Assembly (NCBI RefSeq): GCF_002213415.1
Contig: NZ_NJGU01000009.1
Span: 62,001-126,000, forward strand
Direction: 5' to 3'
DNA from: Herbaspirillum robiniae
GTDB taxonomy: Bacteria > Pseudomonadota > Gammaproteobacteria > Burkholderiales > Burkholderiaceae_D
DNA length: 64,000 nt
The position numbers and the translations under genes are program-made. Shown here one piece after another: positions 27,213 to 36,921 of the stretch (positions are counted from its first letter, which is position 1; every line of letters begins with the position of its first letter). The notes beneath the pieces are model-generated. The model had not been told where the DNA came from, searched no databases, and saw only the letters and a program-made list of their open reading frames with translations.

Positions 27213-27980
27213 ATGTCGAACCCGTTGTCCCCGTCCCAGGTCGAGACCTTCAAGAAGGAAGGCTATCTCTTGCTCAAAGGCATGGTCGCGCCCGCGCAGC
27301 GCGAACGCCTGATGGCCGTCACCCAGGATCACCTGCGCCGCGCCGTCGAACCGCTGGAATACGAAGCCGAGGTCGGCTACGAGGGCGCCCCTGCTTCGCT
27401 GGAAGCCGAAGGCGGCCGCACCGCCCGGCGCCTGCGCGCAGCCTGGCAGCGCCACGAAGCCTACCGCGAATGGGCCGCCGATCCGCGCCTGGTGGCGATG
27501 CTGCACCAGCTGTTCGGCGAACCGGCCTGCATCACGCTGTCGCACCACAACTGCGTGATGACCAAGCACCCCACCTTCGGCACCGCCACCGGCTGGCACC
27601 GCGACATCCGCTACTGGTCGTTTCCCCGCAACGAGCTGATCTCGGTGTGGCTGGCGCTGGGCACCGAAACCCCGGAAAACGGCGCGCTCAAGTTCATCCC
27701 CGGCTCGCACCTGCTGCAGCTGCAGCCCGAGCAGATGGACGAACTCGATTTCCTGCGCCCCGAAGTGCCGGCCAACCAGCCGCTGTTCGCCCAGGGCGTG
27801 TCGCCTTCGCTGGAGCCGGGCGACGTGGTGCTGTTCCACAGCGGGCTGTTCCATGCGGCCGGACGCAACGACAGCGACCAGGTCAAGTGCTCGGCGGTGT
27901 TCGCCTATCACGGCAAGAGCAATGCGCCGGTGCCCGGCACGCGCTCGGCGGCGTCGGAAGATATCCAGCTGGATGCCTGA
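27213..27980 (+). CDS. Phytanoyl-CoA dioxygenase (PhyH)-family oxygenase
   Basis: The 255-residue protein is an iron- and 2-oxoglutarate-dependent oxygenase of the PhyH family. The metal-binding HxD is in GWHRDIRYW, and the distal histidine is in LFHSGLFHAAGRN with the 2-oxoglutarate arginine close by. The segment ENGALKFIPGSH between them is typical for the family. The start at 27213 (MSNPLSPSQ) is chosen for AGGAAG upstream; an earlier ATG at 27192 lacks a good RBS. It stands alone between uvrA and a convergent chemoreceptor gene. PhyH proteins act on very different substrates, so the reaction remains open. Confidence 0.85.
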   Translation: MSNPLSPSQVETFKKEGYLLLKGMVAPAQRERLMAVTQDHLRRAVEPLEYEAEVGYEGAPASLEAEGGRTARRLRAAWQRHEAYREWAADPRLVAMLHQLFGEPACITLSHHNCVMTKHPTFGTATGWHRDIRYWSFPRNELISVWLALGTETPENGALKFIPGSHLLQLQPEQMDELDFLRPEVPANQPLFAQGVSPSLEPGDVVLFHSGLFHAAGRNDSDQVKCSAVFAYHGKSNAPVPGTRSAASEDIQLDA

Positions 27981-28014
27981 TCCCGGTGCCAGCAAGCGTC
28001 GGCAACGTCAGAAA

Positions 28015-28046
28015 CAAAAAAGCGCAGCCGAGGCTGCGCTTTTTCA
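28015..28046. terminator. Bidirectional terminator between PhyH-like and chemoreceptor genes
   Basis: AGCGCAGC (28021-28028), a 4-nt loop and GCTGCGCT (28033-28040) are flanked by A residues on the left and T residues on the right. The hairpin can end both convergent transcripts. Confidence 0.88.
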
Positions 28047-28061
28047 TTGACGCCGGCGGCG

Positions 28062-29804
28062 TCAGAACTGCTCCCAATCCTCATCCGACCCGGCAGCCAG
28101 CTTGGGCGAGGCCGAAGCCGGCGCCGCCAGTTTGGGGGATGCGCTCCTGGCCGCAGCGGCGGCCCTGGGTGCGCTTGCCTTGGGCGCTGCGACCGGTTTG
28201 GCCGCCGGCGCGGCGGATACCGGGGACGCCACCGACGCCGCGGCCGCGGCGTGCATGCCGTGCAGGCGGAACACGCTGACCGCCGTGGACAGGCGCGAGG
28301 CCTGCTCCTGCAGCGACTGCGCGGCGGCGGCGGCCTCTTCGACCAGTGCGGCGTTCTGCTGCGTGGTCTCGTCCATCTGCGTGACGGCGCGGTTGATCTC
28401 TTCGATGCCCGAGCTCTGCTCCTGGCTGGCCGCGGTGATCTCGCCCATCACGTCGGTCACGCGCCGCACGCTGGCCACCACTTCATCCATGGTTTCGCCG
28501 GCCTGCGCCACCAGCGTGCTGCCGTTGCCGACCTTGCTGACCGAATCGTCGATCAGGGCCTTGATCTCCTTGGCCGCCGACGCCGAGCGCTGGGCCAGCG
28601 AACGCACTTCGGAAGCCACCACCGCGAAGCCGCGGCCCTGCTCGCCGGCGCGGGCGGCTTCAACCGCTGCATTCAATGCGAGGATGTTGGTCTGGAAGGC
28701 AATGCCGTCGATCACGCTGATGATGTCGACGATCTTGCGCGAGGAGTCGTTGATCGAGCTCATGGTGTCGACCACCTGGCGCACCACGTCGCCGCCGCGC
28801 GAGGCCACGTCCGAGGCCGAGGCGGCCAGCTGGTTGGCCTGGCGCGCGTTGTCGGCGTTCTGCTTGACGGTGGAGGTCAGCTCCTCCATGGCCGAGGCGG
28901 TTTCTTCCAGCGAACCGGCCTGCTGCTCGGTGCGCGAGGACAGGTCGAGGTTGCCGGTAGCGATCTCGGCGGCGGCCGTGTTGATGGTGTCGGTGCTGGT
29001 GCGCACTTCGCCGACGATGCGCAGCAGATTGCCGTTCATCTCCTTGAGCGCCTGCATCAGCTGGCCGGTCTCGTCGCGGCTGCGCACTTCGATGTCTTGC
29101 GTCAGGTCGCCGGCGGCCACGCCCTGCGCCACCTTGACGGCCTGTTCCAGCGGACGCGAGATGGCGCGCACCAGGATGAAGCCCATGAATATTGCCACCG
29201 CCAGGCCGATCGCGATGGCGGCGATCATCACGCCGACCAGGGTCTGGTAGCGGCGTTGCGCGTCTTCGTACAGTTCACGGCCGACGCGGCGCTGCAGGTC
29301 CATCAGCTGGGTCATGGTGGCGTGCGCCTGGTTGAAGAGCTGCAGCATGGCGCCGTTGTACAGGTCGCTGGCGCCCTGGAAGTCGCGGTTGCGCAAGGCC
29401 TCGGCGGCCGGCTTGACGCCTTCGGCGATGAACTTCTGGCGCTGCGGGACGAACTTGTCGACCAGCGTCTTTTCTTCGGGGGTGAGGTAGGTGTCGAGGT
29501 ATTCCTTGAGCACCTTGTCGCTGTCCTTGACGGTCTTTTCCAGCTTGTCCATGCCCTTGTCGATTTCGCCGGAGTCGCCGACGATGGCGGTGGAAATACC
29601 GTAACGCCCGGTGTCCAGGCCTGCCGCGACCTCTTCCAGTTGCGACAGCGCGACCAACCGGTCTTCATAGAGGGAGCGCATCTGCGCATTGGTCGAGTTG
29701 AGGCTGACCAGCCCGAGCACGCCCGAGGCGACCAGCAGGACTGCGAGAAAACCGATTACGAAGATCAGGCGCGCCTTGATCGTCAATTTGCTGAACATAT
29801 GCAT
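28062..29804 (-). CDS. Methyl-accepting chemotaxis protein
   Basis: The 580-residue chemoreceptor signals to CheA/CheW. TM1 lies at residues 12-33, followed by a periplasmic four-helix sensor (about 35-190) and TM2 (190-212). Next come a HAMP domain and the signalling hairpin, whose tip shows [20 protein letters not shown]. Methylation helices flank the tip. The C-terminus has an Ala/Pro/Lys-rich flexible linker with a repeated SPKLAA and ends in DWEQF, which resembles the NWETF pentapeptide that tethers CheR and CheB. The ligand is unknown. MFSKLTI at residue 3 is an equally good start. Confidence 0.93.
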   Translation of the reverse strand: MHMFSKLTIKARLIFVIGFLAVLLVASGVLGLVSLNSTNAQMRSLYEDRLVALSQLEEVAAGLDTGRYGISTAIVGDSGEIDKGMDKLEKTVKDSDKVLKEYLDTYLTPEEKTLVDKFVPQRQKFIAEGVKPAAEALRNRDFQGASDLYNGAMLQLFNQAHATMTQLMDLQRRVGRELYEDAQRRYQTLVGVMIAAIAIGLAVAIFMGFILVRAISRPLEQAVKVAQGVAAGDLTQDIEVRSRDETGQLMQALKEMNGNLLRIVGEVRTSTDTINTAAAEIATGNLDLSSRTEQQAGSLEETASAMEELTSTVKQNADNARQANQLAASASDVASRGGDVVRQVVDTMSSINDSSRKIVDIISVIDGIAFQTNILALNAAVEAARAGEQGRGFAVVASEVRSLAQRSASAAKEIKALIDDSVSKVGNGSTLVAQAGETMDEVVASVRRVTDVMGEITAASQEQSSGIEEINRAVTQMDETTQQNAALVEEAAAAAQSLQEQASRLSTAVSVFRLHGMHAAAAASVASPVSAAPAAKPVAAPKASAPRAAAAARSASPKLAAPASASPKLAAGSDEDWEQF

Positions 29805-29972
29805 CCCCTTGCATCATAGCTATAGGCGCCGCAGCAACACGATGTCGCTGCAGCCGCTCCCCAATTTATACTCCGGCGCCCAGCCGGCGATATCGGGGAA
29901 TACCGTAGCTAAGGCCAAGCATTTCCCGTACCAGGCGTTGCCCGGCGGCAGCTTCTGTTTCCGGTGGGGAAT

Positions 29973-30887
29973 TCAGTGCTCGGGCAAACCCAGCCACAGC
30001 CCGAAGGGAACGAAGACGATCGCGGCCAGATTGCCCATGAGCACGATGGCGGCGACCTTGTCAGGCTCCTGCCGGTACTGCTCGGCCACCATGAAGCACA
30101 GCACCGCCGGCGGCAGCGCCGCGAACAGGTACATCTCGCCGCGTTGCACGGCGGTCAGGGGCAGCAGCTGGTCCAGCAGCAGCGCGCAGAGCAGCCCGGC
30201 AAGCGGGCATACCGCCGCGCCGACCAGGCCGATGTGCCAGCTCCTGAAGCTGATGTCCATCATGCGCACGCCCAGCGAAAACAGCATGATGGGAATGCTG
30301 GCCTCGCCCAGCAGCTTCATGGCCGAGAACAGCGGCCCCGGCACGCTGATGCGAAACACCGCGAACAGCACGCCCAGGATCATCGCCAGCATGATGGGGC
30401 TCGACAGCAGGCGCAGCAGGGAGCCGGGGCGCTGCTCGCGGCCCGACTGGATCATCTTCACGCACAGCGAAAAGTAGACGAAGGTGGACGCCGTGAACAA
30501 GGCCACCGCCGCCGGCAGCGCATCCTGCCCGAAGGCCAGCAGCAGCAGCGGCAGGCCCATGTTGCCGCCGTTGTTGTACATCATCGGCGGCAGGAAGGTG
30601 CGGCGGTCGTAGCCCAGCGCCCGCGCCACCGGCCAGGCCAGCAGGCCCGAGCCCAGCGAGATCAGCACGCTGGCCAGGATCAGCCAGGCGTTGTGGTACA
30701 GGTCGAAGGACTTGGACGAGAGCGCGCTGAAAATCATCAGCGGCGCCAGGGCTTCCATCGACACGCGGTTGACCGACGCCATGTCCATGCGCACCACCTC
30801 CCCGCGCCAGCGGGCATAGCCGTAACCCATGCCGATGATGGCGAAGACCGGCAGGATGATGGAGGCGATGCGCTGGATGAGTTCCAT
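29973..30887 (-). CDS. AEC-family (auxin efflux carrier type) permease
   Basis: The 304-residue inner-membrane protein has about 10 hydrophobic segments in two repeats. It carries the family features APLMIFSAL near the first crossing and NNGGNMGLPLLLLAFG in the middle. AEC carriers move organic acids, malonate or similar anions; the substrate is unknown. It lies 27 bp downstream of the Kef-type antiporter gene on the same strand, so the two are probably co-transcribed. Confidence 0.87.
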   Translation of the reverse strand: MELIQRIASIILPVFAIIGMGYGYARWRGEVVRMDMASVNRVSMEALAPLMIFSALSSKSFDLYHNAWLILASVLISLGSGLLAWPVARALGYDRRTFLPPMMYNNGGNMGLPLLLLAFGQDALPAAVALFTASTFVYFSLCVKMIQSGREQRPGSLLRLLSSPIMLAMILGVLFAVFRISVPGPLFSAMKLLGEASIPIMLFSLGVRMMDISFRSWHIGLVGAAVCPLAGLLCALLLDQLLPLTAVQRGEMYLFAALPPAVLCFMVAEQYRQEPDKVAAIVLMGNLAAIVFVPFGLWLGLPEH

Positions 30888-30914
30888 GGGGACGGCAGGC
30901 GCAAGAAGCGCCGG

Positions 30915-32906
30915 TTATTTGCTGAGCAGGCGCTTTTCCGCCCGCAGGATGTTTTCGGAAGTGCCGCGCAGCACGACGATGTCGCCGCCCATCAGGATGG
31001 TGTCTTCGGCGGCCTCGACGCGCTGCTTGCCGCGCCTGAGCATGGTGACCTCGGCGCCGCATTGCTGCGCCAGGTCGAGCTCGGCCAGGGTCCGGCCGAT
31101 GGCGCTGGCGCCGTCGATCAGGGTCACCGACTGCAGGCGCACGTTCATGCCGTCGCTGTCGTCGTCGACGTCCGAGGCGCCATGGAAATAGCCGCGCAGG
31201 GAGGCATAGCGCTCGTCGCGCGCGTCCTGCACGCGGTGCACCACGCGCCGCAGCGGCACGCCCAGCATCACCAGCGCGTGCGAGGCCAGCATCAGGCTGC
31301 CTTCCAGCGCTTCCGGCACGACCTCGGTGGCGCCGGCGGCGAGCAGCGTTTCCAGATCGGCGTCGTCATAGCTGCGCACGATCACGGGCAGCTCGGGCTC
31401 GAGCTCGGCGGCGTGGTGCAGCACCTTCAACGCCGACGGCGTGCTGGCATAGGTCACCACCAGGGCCGCGGCGCGGTGGATGCCGGCCGCCACCAGGCTC
31501 TCGCGGCGCGCGGCGTCGCCGTAGGACACGTTGGCGCCGCCGCTGCGCGCGTCCTGCACCAGCTCGGGATCCATTTCCAGCGCATGGTAGGCGATGCCCT
31601 CCTCTTCCAGCAGGCGCGCCAGGCTTTGCCCGCTGCGGCCGAAGCCGGCGATGATCACGTGCTTCTGCGCGTTCATGGTGCGGGTGGCCAGTTGGGTCAG
31701 CGCCAGCGACTGCAGCATCCATTCATTGGCCGACAGCTTCATGACGATGGCGTCCGACCTGGCGAGGATGAAAGGCGTGGCCAGCATGGACAGCACCATC
31801 GCCGCCAGGATCGCCTGGATCAGCAGCGGGTCGATCAGCTTCAGGGCGCCGGCCTGGTTCAGCAGCACGAAACCGAATTCGCCGGCCTGCGCCAGCGCCA
31901 GGCCGGTACGCAGCGCCACGCCGGTGGAAGAACCGAACAGGCGCGACAGCGCGGCGATCAGGCCGAACTTGAGCAGCACCGGTCCGCTCAGCAGCAACAG
32001 CACCATGAACCAGTGCTCGATCAGCATACGCACATCGAGCAGCATGCCGATGGTGATGAAGAACAGCCCCAGCAGCACGTCGCGGAAGGACTTGATGTCT
32101 TCCTCCACCTGGTGCTTGAACTCGGTCTCGGAGATCAGCATGCCGGCGATGAACGCGCCCAGCGCCAGCGACAGGCCCGCCTTCTCGGTGATCCAGGCCG
32201 CGCCCAGCGTAATCAGCAGCAGGTTCAGCATGAACAGCTCCTGCGAGCGGCGCTTGACCACGATCTTGAACCAGCCGCGCATGAGCTTGTGGCCGAAGAA
32301 CAGCAGCAGCGCCAGCACGATCATGGCCTTGGACACCGCCCAGCCCAGCGTCACCAGCAGGTTGCCGGAGTTGTTGGCCAGCGCCGGGACGACGATCAAC
32401 AGCGGCACCAGCGCCAGATCCTGGAACAGCAGTACGCCCAGGATGCGGCGGCCGTGCTCGGTCTCGAGCTCCAGCCTTTCGGTGAGCAGCTTGGAGACGA
32501 TCGCGGTGGAAGACATGGTGAGCGCGCCGCCCAGCGCGAAGGCAGCCTGCCAGCTGATGGCCGCGACCTGGGGCAGGAAGTAGGCCACCAGCCAGCCGAA
32601 CACCATGGTCACGGCGATGGTCGCTACCACCTGCGCCACGCCCAGGCCGAAGACGATGTGGCGCATGGCCGACAGCTTGTTGAGCGAGAACTCCAGCCCG
32701 ATCGAGAACATCAGGAACACCACGCCGAACTCGGCCAGCGCATGCGTGGTTTCGTTGTCTTCGGCAAAACCCAGGCCGTGCGGCCCGATCACGATGCCGA
32801 CCACCAGGTAGCCCAGCATGGGCGGCAGGTGCATCATGCGGAAGGCGACCACGCCCAGCACCGCCGCGGCCAGCAGGAATAAGGTCAGTTCCAGTCCAGA
32901 AAACAT
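30915..32906 (-). CDS. CPA2-family monovalent cation/proton antiporter (Kef-type)
   Basis: The 663-residue protein has a membrane antiporter domain of about 12 segments (residues 1-390), with GVVFLMFSIGLEFSL and the core LLFQDLALVPLL. A cytoplasmic TrkA-N nucleotide-binding domain follows (405-525, VIIAGFGRSGQSLARLLEEEG). A TrkA-C domain closes the protein (about 575-660). This is the KefB/KefC/YbaL layout, which exchanges K+ or Na+ for protons under nucleotide or glutathione control. No KefF/KefG partner is nearby. Exact specificity is not readable. Confidence 0.9.
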   Translation of the reverse strand: MFSGLELTLFLLAAAVLGVVAFRMMHLPPMLGYLVVGIVIGPHGLGFAEDNETTHALAEFGVVFLMFSIGLEFSLNKLSAMRHIVFGLGVAQVVATIAVTMVFGWLVAYFLPQVAAISWQAAFALGGALTMSSTAIVSKLLTERLELETEHGRRILGVLLFQDLALVPLLIVVPALANNSGNLLVTLGWAVSKAMIVLALLLFFGHKLMRGWFKIVVKRRSQELFMLNLLLITLGAAWITEKAGLSLALGAFIAGMLISETEFKHQVEEDIKSFRDVLLGLFFITIGMLLDVRMLIEHWFMVLLLLSGPVLLKFGLIAALSRLFGSSTGVALRTGLALAQAGEFGFVLLNQAGALKLIDPLLIQAILAAMVLSMLATPFILARSDAIVMKLSANEWMLQSLALTQLATRTMNAQKHVIIAGFGRSGQSLARLLEEEGIAYHALEMDPELVQDARSGGANVSYGDAARRESLVAAGIHRAAALVVTYASTPSALKVLHHAAELEPELPVIVRSYDDADLETLLAAGATEVVPEALEGSLMLASHALVMLGVPLRRVVHRVQDARDERYASLRGYFHGASDVDDDSDGMNVRLQSVTLIDGASAIGRTLAELDLAQQCGAEVTMLRRGKQRVEAAEDTILMGGDIVVLRGTSENILRAEKRLLSK

Positions 32907-33268
32907 GTGTGGATGATTCGCTTGTTATTTATATGGGCTGAACTATGCGAACCAGCCTAGCGAGAAACGTGCCCGCAGTGCCCCGGTTTGCGCCGCGGAT
33001 GCAGCCCGCACCGCAGTGGCGGCACCGTGCGCGCATGCCATGTTGGTGCAGGCGGGCCGGCGTGGGGAAGGCCGGTTTCATGTGATAATGACAAGCCGTT
33101 AGCGCACGCGCTGTTTGCAGCGCAACCACCGGCCCGTCTCCGCCCTGCCGCAAAGGCTGTTGCAAGCATGCTGCATCGCAACCGTCGCATGCACGCCCTC
33201 GCCGTCAATCAGGCACTCCCTTACATCTGGCAAGTTTTTTGCTTTGCTAATTCGTTTATACTTCGGTT
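32907..33268. other. Divergent intergenic region upstream of kdsD
   Basis: This 362-bp region lies between the antiporter gene and the Kdo/Lpt operon and should hold both promoters. Its right end is AT-rich with a good -10 box at 33257-33262. The rest is GC-rich and holds no gene I can support. Confidence 0.5.
33257..33262 (+). promoter_or_regulatory. kdsD: Candidate -10 box of the kdsD operon
   Basis: TATACT lies only six bases before the kdsD ATG, in an AT-rich stretch; a -35 hexamer is not clear. If this box is used, transcription starts at or next to the ATG. Confidence 0.4.
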
Positions 33269-34297
33269 ATGAGTGTAACCGATGACCAAACCACGCCCGC
33301 ATCTTTTTCGGCCGGGGATGCCCGCCGCGCGCTTGAACTGGCGCGCCAGACCCTGCAGATCGAAGCCGATGCCATCCTGGCGCTGAAGAACCGCCTGTCC
33401 GACGACAGCGCCGAACCGCTTGCCCAAGCCGTGCGCATCTTGCTGGAATGCAAGGGCCGCGCCGTCGTCTCGGGCATCGGCAAATCCGGCCATATCGGCC
33501 GCAAGATCGCGGCCACCCTGGCCTCGACCGGCACCCCATCACTGTTCATGCACCCGGCCGAAGCCGCCCACGGCGACCTCGGCATGGTCACGCCGAAAGA
33601 CGTCTTCATCGCCATCTCCAACTCCGGCGAGACCGCCGAGCTGCTGGCCATCGTCCCCATCGTCAAGCGCATGGGCGCGGTGATCATCGGCATGACCGGC
33701 AACGACGACTCCAGCCTGGCCAAAATGTCCGCCGTCCACCTGAACGTGGGCGTGGACAAGGAAGCCTGTACCCTGAACCTGGCGCCGACGGCCAGCACCA
33801 CGGCCACGCTGGCCATGGGCGACGCCCTGGCGGTATCGCTGCTGGACGCGCGCGGCTTCATGGAAGAGGATTTCGCACGCTCCCACCCGGGCGGCGCGCT
33901 GGGCCGCCGCCTGCTGACCCATGTGCGCGACGTCATGCGCAGCGGCGAGGCGATCCCGGCGGTGCGCCCGGATGTCTCGCTGTCGCAGGCGCTGATGGAA
34001 ATCACCCGCAAGGGCATGGCCATGACGGCGGTGGTGGACGACCAATTCCGCCCGGTCGGCGTGTTCACCGACGGCGACCTGCGCCGCCTGCTGGAGCGCG
34101 GCCACGATTTCACCAAGTCGTCGATCGCCGAAGTGATGCATGCCGGCCCGCGTACCGTGAACCAGGACCAGCTGGCGGTGGACGCCGTGCAGCTGATGGA
34201 AGAATTCCGCATCAACCAGTTGCTGGTGACCGATGCGCAGGGCGTGCTGGTGGGCGCGCTGCACATCCACGACCTGACCCGCGCCAAGGTGATCTGA
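33269..34297 (+). CDS. kdsD: Arabinose-5-phosphate isomerase
   Basis: The 342-residue enzyme turns ribulose-5-phosphate into arabinose-5-phosphate, the first step towards Kdo for lipopolysaccharide. Residues 35-190 are the SIS domain (SGIGKSGHIGRKIAATLAS, then HGDLGM and ISNSGET). Residues 210-342 hold two CBS domains. Order and spacing match the kdsD-kdsC-lptC-lptA-lptB operons of other Proteobacteria; kdsC overlaps its stop by one base. The ATG has no visible Shine-Dalgarno sequence, and a -10-like box is immediately upstream. Confidence 0.95.
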   Translation: MSVTDDQTTPASFSAGDARRALELARQTLQIEADAILALKNRLSDDSAEPLAQAVRILLECKGRAVVSGIGKSGHIGRKIAATLASTGTPSLFMHPAEAAHGDLGMVTPKDVFIAISNSGETAELLAIVPIVKRMGAVIIGMTGNDDSSLAKMSAVHLNVGVDKEACTLNLAPTASTTATLAMGDALAVSLLDARGFMEEDFARSHPGGALGRRLLTHVRDVMRSGEAIPAVRPDVSLSQALMEITRKGMAMTAVVDDQFRPVGVFTDGDLRRLLERGHDFTKSSIAEVMHAGPRTVNQDQLAVDAVQLMEEFRINQLLVTDAQGVLVGALHIHDLTRAKVI

Positions 34298-34860
34298 TGA
34301 CGTCCGCGCCCGCCAGTTCTTTTGCCAGCACCTTCGATCCGGCCGTCCTGGCAAAGGCCGCGGCGACGCGGCTGATGATCTTCGACGTCGACGGCGTGCT
34401 GACCGACGGCGGGCTGTTCTACGGCGAAGACGGCGAATCGGTGAAACGCTTCAACGCGCTGGACGGCCACGGCATCAAGATGATGCAGCAGTTCGGCACG
34501 GCCGCGGCCATCGTCACCGCGCGCCAGTCCCCCTTCGTCCTGCGCCGCGCCAAGGACCTGGGCATCGCCCATGTGTTCCAGGGCGTGCATGACAAGCGCC
34601 AGGCCTTCGAACAGCTGCTGCAGCAGACCGGCCTGCAGGCCGGCAGCTGCGGCTACCTGGGCGACGATGTCATCGACCTGCCGGTGCTCACGCGCGTGGG
34701 CTTCAAGGCCTGCGTGGCCAACGGGCACCGCGAAGTCAAATCGCGCTGCGACTACGTGACCACCGCCACCGGCGGCAACGGCGCGGTGCGCGAAGTCTGC
34801 GACCTGCTGCTGGCCGCGCAGGGCAACTACGAGGCGGCGCTGGCGCCGTACCTGGCATGA
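34297..34860 (+). CDS. kdsC: 3-deoxy-D-manno-octulosonate 8-phosphate phosphatase
   Basis: The 187-residue HAD-family phosphatase removes phosphate from Kdo-8-phosphate. The nucleophile motif is DVDGVLTDGGLFY (aspartates near residues 30 and 32). The later motifs are IVTARQS and GYLGDDVIDLPVL. It lacks a large cap, as KdsC does. The ATG overlaps the kdsD stop (TGATG), and its own stop overlaps the lptC start, so the three are translationally coupled. The frame is open far upstream on this strand, but that part is the shadow of kdsD. Confidence 0.95.
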   Translation: MTSAPASSFASTFDPAVLAKAAATRLMIFDVDGVLTDGGLFYGEDGESVKRFNALDGHGIKMMQQFGTAAAIVTARQSPFVLRRAKDLGIAHVFQGVHDKRQAFEQLLQQTGLQAGSCGYLGDDVIDLPVLTRVGFKACVANGHREVKSRCDYVTTATGGNGAVREVCDLLLAAQGNYEAALAPYLA

Positions 34861-35465
34861 GCAATCGCAGCGGCGAACGCGCGGCCGACCGCATCCGCCT
34901 GGGCGTGATCCTGGTGGTGCTGATCGCGCTCTCCCTGGGAACGTTCTGGGTGCTGCAAAGCATCCGCAACAGCGGCGACCAGAAGCTGGCCGATCGCCCG
35001 CGCACCAAGCCCGATTACTACCTCGAGAACTTCAGCTACGTGAAGCTGGGCCCGACCGGCCTGCCGCGCTATGACGTCTCGGGCGTGAAGATGGTCCACT
35101 TTCCGGCCGACGATTCCTTCGAGATCACCAAGCCGGTGGTGCACAGCCTGGACAAGGCCAAGCCGCCGATGGAGCTGTATTCGAACACGGCCCGCGTCAC
35201 CGACGACCAGACGCAGATCCACATGTACGGCAACGCCAACGCCATCCGCGGCGCGGCCGACGGCCGCGATCCCATGCACCTGGTATCGGAATACCTGCTG
35301 CTGCTGCCGGACGATGAAATCGTGAAGACCGACAAGCCGGTTGCCATGACGATGGGCACCACCAGATTGAACGGAGTGGGCATGCTCGCCAACAACGCCA
35401 CGCAGGTCGTGCAGCTGTTCGGCAACGTGCGCGGACACTACGAACCGACAACGAAGAAACGCTGA
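34857..35465 (+). CDS. lptC: LPS export protein LptC
   Basis: The 202-residue protein is the single-pass inner-membrane part of the lipopolysaccharide bridge, taking LPS from LptB2FG and handing it to LptA. The membrane anchor is at residues 14-36 (LGVILVVLIALSLGTFWVLQ). A periplasmic beta-jellyroll follows from about residue 50 to the end, with the phrase PDYYLENFSYVKLG typical of the family. The start overlaps the kdsC stop by four bases. Confidence 0.92.
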   Translation: MSNRSGERAADRIRLGVILVVLIALSLGTFWVLQSIRNSGDQKLADRPRTKPDYYLENFSYVKLGPTGLPRYDVSGVKMVHFPADDSFEITKPVVHSLDKAKPPMELYSNTARVTDDQTQIHMYGNANAIRGAADGRDPMHLVSEYLLLLPDDEIVKTDKPVAMTMGTTRLNGVGMLANNATQVVQLFGNVRGHYEPTTKKR

Positions 35466-35508
35466 ACCATTACAACAAGATCGCCAAGAACCGACCAGAC
35501 AGGGATAT

Positions 35509-36096
35509 ATGAAACGCTCATTCTTACTGCCGTTGCTGCTGCTGGCTGCCGTGTGCGGCGTGGCCCGCGCCGAAAAGGCCGATTCCACCAAGCCGACCAA
35601 CATCGAAGCCGACCAGATGGTCTATGACGATGTGCGCCAGGTGAAGACCTTCACCGGCAATGTGGTGCTCACCCGCGGCACGCTGCTGATCAAGGCCGGC
35701 CGCGTGGTGCTGACCACCGACCAGTACGGTTATGAGTACGCCGTGCTGTACGCCGCGCAAGGCTCGCTGGCGAGCTTCCGCCAGAAGCGCGACGGCGGCC
35801 CTGACCTGTGGATCGAAGGCCAGGCCGAACGCATCGAGTATTCCGAGCAGACCGAGATTTCCAAGCTGTTCCAGCGCGCCCACATCCAGCGCATGGACGG
35901 CAAGCGCGTGACCGATGAAGTCAACGGCGAGTTCATCTCGTACGACAGCCGCGCCGAGTTCTATTCGGTCAACAACACCTCCAGCGGCGAAAGCAAGCCG
36001 GGCGCCGGCCGCATCACCGCGGTGATCCAGCCCAAGACCCCGCCGGCGCAACCGCCGCAGCAAGCTGCTCCGGCCCAGCCCGGGAAGGGTCAGTAA
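35509..36096 (+). CDS. lptA: Periplasmic LPS-bridge protein LptA
   Basis: The 195-residue protein forms the periplasmic part of the LPS bridge to the outer membrane. A signal peptide is clear ([21 protein letters not shown], cut before EKADS). The OstA-like domain starts with [20 protein letters not shown] and continues with [19 protein letters not shown]. The last 30 residues are Pro/Gln/Ala-rich and probably disordered. It lies 43 bp after lptC and 1 bp before lptB. Confidence 0.95.
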   Translation: MKRSFLLPLLLLAAVCGVARAEKADSTKPTNIEADQMVYDDVRQVKTFTGNVVLTRGTLLIKAGRVVLTTDQYGYEYAVLYAAQGSLASFRQKRDGGPDLWIEGQAERIEYSEQTEISKLFQRAHIQRMDGKRVTDEVNGEFISYDSRAEFYSVNNTSSGESKPGAGRITAVIQPKTPPAQPPQQAAPAQPGKGQ

Positions 36097-36097
36097 G

Positions 36098-36838
36098 ATG
36101 GCGAGCTCGCTGGTAGTCCGCGGACTGAAGAAAAGCTATGGCGCGCGCCAGGTGGTGCGCGATGTCTCGATGGAAGTCCAGAGCGGTGAAGTGGTGGGCC
36201 TGCTGGGTCCCAACGGCGCCGGCAAGACGACCTCGTTCTACATGATCGTGGGCCTGGTGCCGTCCGACGGCGGCGAGATTGACCTCGACGGCGCCGCCAT
36301 CTCGAGCATGCCCATCCACAAGCGCGCCACGCTGGGCTTGTCCTACCTGCCGCAGGAAGCGTCGGTGTTTCGCAAGCTGTCGGTGGAAGACAATATCCGC
36401 GCCGTGCTCGAACTGCGCCGCGAAAACGGCAAGCCGCTCTCGCGCGACGAAATCGAAGGCCGCCTGAACAACCTGCTGCACGAACTGCAGATCGAGAAGC
36501 TGCGCGACAGCCAGGCGCTCTCGCTGTCGGGCGGCGAGCGCCGCCGCGTCGAGATCGCGCGGGCGCTGGCCACCGATCCGCGCTTCGTGCTGCTGGACGA
36601 ACCGTTCGCCGGCATCGACCCGATCGCGGTGATCGAGATCCAGCGCATCGTGCGCTTCCTGAAAGAGCGCGGCATCGGCGTGCTGATCACCGACCACAAC
36701 GTGCGCGAGACGCTGGGCATCTGCGACCGCGCCTACATCATCAACCAGGGCACGGTGCTGGCCAGCGGCAGCCCGGACGACATCATCGCCAATGAATCCG
36801 TGCGACGCGTCTACCTGGGCGAACACTTCCGCATGTGA
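36098..36838 (+). CDS. lptB: LPS export ABC transporter ATPase LptB
   Basis: The 246-residue ATPase powers lipopolysaccharide extraction with LptF and LptG, whose genes are not in the window. Walker A is GPNGAGKT (near residue 38), the signature is [15 protein letters not shown] and Walker B is [13 protein letters not shown], followed by the switch histidine in TDHNVRETL. The length and the DHNVRETL motif are typical of LptB. It is one base from lptA and 83 bp from rpoN. Confidence 0.97.
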   Translation: MASSLVVRGLKKSYGARQVVRDVSMEVQSGEVVGLLGPNGAGKTTSFYMIVGLVPSDGGEIDLDGAAISSMPIHKRATLGLSYLPQEASVFRKLSVEDNIRAVLELRRENGKPLSRDEIEGRLNNLLHELQIEKLRDSQALSLSGGERRRVEIARALATDPRFVLLDEPFAGIDPIAVIEIQRIVRFLKERGIGVLITDHNVRETLGICDRAYIINQGTVLASGSPDDIIANESVRRVYLGEHFRM

Positions 36839-36921
36839 ACAGTAGCGGCAGAGCGCGACACTGCAGCAATCGAGACAAACAAAGGCATTTACCGGCCGAC
36901 CACGCGGCGTCCTGAATACAG

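Noticed and set aside
29964-32882. A 972-codon open frame antisense to the AEC and Kef-type genes.
   Set aside because: The product is a Gln/Arg/His-rich string typical of antisense frames, and both real genes underneath have clear families.
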